Positions 61,190 through 64,000 of a DNA stretch of 64,000 nt are shown here, piece by piece. How positions within the stretch are numbered: the stretch's first letter is position 1; each line of letters starts with the position of its first letter. A program made the position numbers and the translations under genes. Source of the stretch: Streptomyces sp. ADI95-17 (GTDB lineage: Bacteria > Actinomycetota > Actinomycetes > Streptomycetales > Streptomycetaceae). The stretch is from the NCBI RefSeq assembly GCF_003846175.1, contig NZ_ML123045.1:445807-509806 (forward strand), in the 5' to 3' direction. The notes under the pieces were generated by a model. That model searched no databases and was not told where the DNA came from. It saw only the letters and a program-made list of their open reading frames with translations.

Positions 61190-62188
61190 TCAGCGCACCG
61201 AGAATCCGTACACGGTCGTCGAGACGAACTCCTCGCCCGGCCGCAGCACCGTGCTCGGGAACGCGGGCCGGTTCGGGGAGTCGGGGAAGTGCTGGGTCTC
61301 CAGCGCGATCCCGGCGCACGGTCCGAACGGCCGCCCGTCGAAGTGGTCCGCCGTGTACAGCTGGAGCCCCGGCTCCGTCGTGGTCACACTCAGCACCCGC
61401 CCCGAGGCGGCGTCGTACAGCTCGGCCGCCGGACCCTGGCCCGCCCCGTCCAGCACGAAGTTGTGGTCGTAGCCCGCGCCGAGGGGCCCCGGCTCCCGGA
61501 AGTCGAACCGGGTGCCGTCCACCGGCAGGAACTCGCCCGTGGGCAGCGATTCGGCGTCCGCCGGAGTGATCCGCCCGGCCGCGATCCGCAGCGTCTGCCC
61601 GAGCGCGCTGCCACTGCCGGCGCCCGCCAGGTTCCAGTACGTGTGGTTCGTCAGGTTCAGCACCGTCGGGGCGTCGGTCGTCGCCCGGTAGGTGATCCGC
61701 AACGCCCCGCCCTCGTCCAGGGTGTACGCCGCCGACACCGCCAAACGGCCCGGGAAGCCCTCCTCGCCGTCCTCGGAGACCAGCGACAGCTCGACACCGT
61801 CCGCCACCTCCCCGGCCCGCCACACGCGCTTGTCGAAGCCCCCGGCCCCGCCGTGCACCTGGTTGCGGCCCTCGTTGGCCGTCAGCCGGTGGACGGTCCC
61901 GTCCAGTTCGAAGCGGGCCCCGCCGATCCGGTTCGCGTACCGCCCGACCAGCGCGCCGAAGTACGGTCCTGAGAACTCCTGGTACCCGGCGAGACCGGGC
62001 AGCCCGAGCGCGACCCCGGCCCGCACCCCGTCCCGGTCCGGCACCTCGACCGACTGCACGATGCCGCCGTACGTCAGCACGCGCACCCGCGTACCGTCCC
62101 GCTCCAGCGTCCAGCGGTGCACCCGGGTGCCGTCCGCGAGGGTGCCGAACTCTTCCGTACGCATCGCCGTGCCCGGACCAGTGACCAT
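61190..62188 (-). CDS. galM: Aldose 1-epimerase (galactose mutarotase)
   Basis: This 332-residue beta-sandwich enzyme interconverts alpha and beta anomers of aldoses, helping free sugars enter metabolism. It shows LTYGGIVQSVEVPDRDG, FGALVGRYANRIGGARFELDG, NLTNHTYWNLAG (catalytic His region) and GIALETQHFPDSPN (catalytic Glu297). I took ATG 62188 because TAGGCT (62197-62202, minus strand) lies 8 nt upstream as a -10; ATG 62164 is an alternative but has no RBS. That -10 includes the TAG stop of the upstream lipoprotein gene. The GH3 beta-glucosidase next door suggests a shared sugar-use role. Confidence 0.9.
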   Translation of the reverse strand: MVTGPGTAMRTEEFGTLADGTRVHRWTLERDGTRVRVLTYGGIVQSVEVPDRDGVRAGVALGLPGLAGYQEFSGPYFGALVGRYANRIGGARFELDGTVHRLTANEGRNQVHGGAGGFDKRVWRAGEVADGVELSLVSEDGEEGFPGRLAVSAAYTLDEGGALRITYRATTDAPTVLNLTNHTYWNLAGAGSGSALGQTLRIAAGRITPADAESLPTGEFLPVDGTRFDFREPGPLGAGYDHNFVLDGAGQGPAAELYDAASGRVLSVTTTEPGLQLYTADHFDGRPFGPCAGIALETQHFPDSPNRPAFPSTVLRPGEEFVSTTVYGFSVR

Positions 62189-62199
62189 GATCACGGAGC

Positions 62200-63108
62200 C
62201 TACGCGGGGGGCCGGGCCGCGGTGACATTGCGGTAGGCGATCTCCGCCAGCCTGGCCTGCCCGTCGCGCCCCGGATGGAACCAGTCCCACTGGCTGAGCT
62301 GCTTGCCGGTGAACGGGAAGTCGAAGACCGCCCCGCCGTCGTAACGGCAGCGCAGATCCTTCGCACAGACCTCCCGGAGCACCTTGTTGTACGCCACGAC
62401 CCGGTCCTGCACCGAGGCGCGCCGGGCCGTCGCGGGCGCGCCCATGTCGTCCGCGTCGCCCAGCATCGACCGGCAGATCCCCAGCTTCCAGATCTGCTTG
62501 CCCAGCGCGTTCCCGCGCCCCGTCGACCAGAGCCGCTTGAGATCCGGCACGCTCGACACGTACACCTGCGCCTTGGGCGCCCCGGCCCGCAGCTGACGCA
62601 TCGAAGCCTCGAAGGAGGAACGAAAATCGGCCACCGGAGTCATGTACCGGGCGGAGTCCCGGCAGGCGTCGTTGGCGCCGATCATCACCGTCACCAGATC
62701 CGGCTTCTCCTTCGCCGCCGCCGCCATCTGCTCCGGCAACTGCGCGATCCTGGCCCCCGTCTGCGCGTGGTTCCAGCTGCGCGTCGAGGCCCCCGACGCA
62801 CCGAGCAGCCGCACGGCCAGGCTGCGCACCTCGCTGTCGGTGCCGGTCGCCCAGGACACCTCCGGGCAGTCCGCCAGCACCGAACAGGCGTCGAAGCCGC
62901 GGGTGATGGAGTCGCCGACGGCGGCCACCGAACCCGGTTCGCGGTCCCAGACCGGCCCCGGCCTGGCGGACGGCTGCGCGGCAGCCCCCTTCGTCGTCCC
63001 CTCCCGGCCGGAGTCGCAGCCGGTCAGAACGGCCGTACCGAGCAACGAGACCGCCGCCAGGACGGCGGCCGCGGTACGTGAACGGCGGCGGGCGGAACGA
63101 TCCTGCAT
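62200..63108 (-). CDS. SGNH/GDSL hydrolase lipoprotein
   Basis: This 302-residue secreted esterase/lipase-like protein is anchored as a lipoprotein by the signal MQDRSARRRS...GTAVLTGC (lipobox LTGC, Cys31). The SGNH blocks are VAAVGDSITRGFDAC (nucleophile Ser67), a Gly in ARIAQL region, VMIGANDACRD and DWFHPGRDGQ (Asp275, His278). Many Cys residues suggest disulfides outside the cell. It could deacylate lipids or polysaccharides; the substrate is unknown. The stop TAG at 62200 lies 11 nt before the galM start. Confidence 0.9.
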   Translation of the reverse strand: MQDRSARRRSRTAAAVLAAVSLLGTAVLTGCDSGREGTTKGAAAQPSARPGPVWDREPGSVAAVGDSITRGFDACSVLADCPEVSWATGTDSEVRSLAVRLLGASGASTRSWNHAQTGARIAQLPEQMAAAAKEKPDLVTVMIGANDACRDSARYMTPVADFRSSFEASMRQLRAGAPKAQVYVSSVPDLKRLWSTGRGNALGKQIWKLGICRSMLGDADDMGAPATARRASVQDRVVAYNKVLREVCAKDLRCRYDGGAVFDFPFTGKQLSQWDWFHPGRDGQARLAEIAYRNVTAARPPA

Positions 63109-63357
63109 CCCTTGGTCCCCTCGGTTATGCCCCCGGCAACCCCTGGTGGCACCGGTCGGAAGGCCCGGACGCCCTGGCGGGTGAAAGCTGAGCGAATGAT
63201 GGGCCCGGGACCGACCGTACGTCACACCTGGCCCCCCGCCGCGCGGTAGCTTTTCCTCGTCGAACCAGCGGCGCGTTCCCCCGCCCGGCTCCACTCGGGT
63301 GGCTTTCCGAAAATCACATCACGTCACATACTGTCCCTTTTCAGGAGCTTCACCCCG

Positions 63358-63462
63358 ATGCTGTTTACTGATGACAACCTCGGGATCCGGCCGAGAAGAG
63401 ACGGTACGGGCGCGAGGCCGCTGGGAAAGGCGAACTTCGTCCCACACTGGAGGTCCCGGTGA
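63358..63462 (+). CDS. 34-codon upstream ORF coupled to the DUF3145 gene
   Basis: ATG 63358 opens a 34-residue ORF (MLFTDDNLGIRPRRDGTG...) with AGGAG at 63343-63347, 10 nt upstream. Its TGA (63460-63462) overlaps the GTG start of the DUF3145 gene (63459-63461) as GTGA. This is the layout of a leader ORF whose translation governs the downstream gene. The peptide resembles nothing I recognise. Confidence 0.5.
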   Translation: MLFTDDNLGIRPRRDGTGARPLGKANFVPHWRSR

Positions 63463-63953
63463 CGACACGTGGAGTTCTGTACGTTCACTCCGCACCGCGC
63501 GCGCTCTGCCCCCATGTCGAATGGGCGATGGGAGGCGTACTCGGTGTGCGGGTCCAGCTCGACTGGATCAGACAGCCCGCCGCGCCCGGCACCTGGCGCG
63601 CCGAGTTCTCCTGGCAGGCCCGCCCCGGCACGGCCTCCAAGCTCGCCTCCGCGCTGCGGGGCTGGGACCTGCTGCGTTTCGAGGTGACGGCGGAGCCGAG
63701 CCCCACGTCGGAGGGCGAGCGCTACAGCTCCACGCCCGGCCTCGGCATCTTCCACGCCGTCACCGGCATGCACGGCGACATCCTGGTGCCCGAGGACCGG
63801 CTGCGGGCCGCGCTGGCCCGCTCCGCGCGGGGCGAGAGCGACCTGGAGGCCGAGATCGCCAAGCTGCTCGGCAAGCCCTGGGACGACGAGCTGGAGTCCT
63901 TCCGCCACGCGGGCGAGGGCGCGCCGGTGCGGTGGCTGCACCAGGTGGTGTGA
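63459..63953 (+). CDS. DUF3145 family protein
   Basis: This 164-residue actinobacterial protein of unknown function is identified by its pattern: MTTRGVLYVHSAPRALCPHVEWAMGGVLGVRVQLDWIRQPAAPGTWRAEFSW, FEVTAEPSPTSEGERYSSTPGLGIFHAVTGMHGDILVPEDRLRAAL and the C-terminal KLLGKPWDDELESFRHAGEGAPVRWLHQVV. It is soluble. GTG 63459 has TGGAGG (63448-63453) upstream, and it overlaps the stop of a 34-codon ORF. The family is conserved in actinobacteria, often as a single copy. No function is inferred. The last 47 bp of the window after it contain nothing recognisable. Confidence 0.92.
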   Translation: MTTRGVLYVHSAPRALCPHVEWAMGGVLGVRVQLDWIRQPAAPGTWRAEFSWQARPGTASKLASALRGWDLLRFEVTAEPSPTSEGERYSSTPGLGIFHAVTGMHGDILVPEDRLRAALARSARGESDLEAEIAKLLGKPWDDELESFRHAGEGAPVRWLHQVV

Positions 63954-64000
63954 CTCCGCCCGCGGCCCTTCCCGCGAGCGGGAGCAAAAAATCAGCCCCT

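Noticed and set aside
1..64000. CRISPR array, prophage, rRNA or complete insertion sequence
   Set aside because: No regularly spaced repeats, phage structural genes, transposase or rRNA sequence was recognised anywhere in the window.

Overview
This window is chromosomal DNA from a high-GC actinomycete, almost certainly Streptomyces. The evidence is the very strong third-position G/C bias, frequent GTG starts, many starts placed 6-8 nt after a TANNNT-like -10 (leaderless transcripts), and Streptomyces-typical genes: a second Hrd-type sigma factor, an Mbl-type MreB paralogue, a class F sortase with a neighbouring surface-protein candidate, DUF6243 and DUF3145 proteins, and a close relative of the characterised S. 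coelicolor malonyl-CoA synthetase MatB. It reads as core chromosome, with no prophage, CRISPR array, rRNA or complete insertion sequence.

Layout. 1-4.1 kb: zinc uptake genes znuC (cut by the window edge) and znuA under two Zur-like boxes, divergent from glyS, then two small conserved genes. 4.1-5.0 kb: a deletion scar where the 3' halves of a divergent MFS transporter gene and an XRE/MmyB regulator gene are fused head to head. 5-11 kb: an MFS pump divergent from dusB, then ppdK behind a 612-bp leader with several palindromes. 11-16.6 kb: a winged-helix regulator, VOC protein, SDR, TSUP permease, and a class F sortase with a likely substrate. 17-23 kb: a peptide-type ABC importer with a fused double ATPase. 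23-30 kb: an aminotransferase, a flavin reductase, cutA, a SanA-like protein, a HAD phosphatase, dgt and a ferredoxin-reductase-like flavoenzyme. 30-33.5 kb: dnaG followed by a primary-like sigma gene.

33.5-40.4 kb holds a heterodimeric ABC exporter, xylulokinase, a YtxH-like protein, two tRNA-Asn genes, a CAT-anticodon tRNA gene and a small Gly/Arg/Tyr-rich protein gene with a strong ribosome-binding site. 40.5-43.8 kb encodes one ABC and one MFS exporter. 43.8-46.6 kb is a two-gene malonyl-CoA operon (matB plus a fused carboxyltransferase). Next to it lies a 157-bp near-palindromic element, and then an NNP-type MFS gene divergent from an Lrp/AsnC regulator. 48.6-51.3 kb pairs a GAF histidine kinase whose ATP-binding domain is eroded with an MreB-like protein whose phosphate-2 loop is altered. 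51.4-55.7 kb: a MarR regulator over a tandem operator, an MDR oxidoreductase, an Ohr-type protein, an EI24 protein and a LysE exporter. 55.7-64 kb: a Tat-exported amino-acid oxidase, a TetR regulator beside a GH3 beta-glucosidase, aldose epimerase, a GDSL lipoprotein, and a DUF3145 gene coupled to a 34-codon upstream ORF.

No single complete new system is evident. The most unusual items are the deletion scar, the 157-bp palindromic element, the RGG-like small protein, the degenerate kinase/MreB pair, and several short coupled or leaderless ORFs. Assignments rest on reading motifs and gene context; no database search was made.
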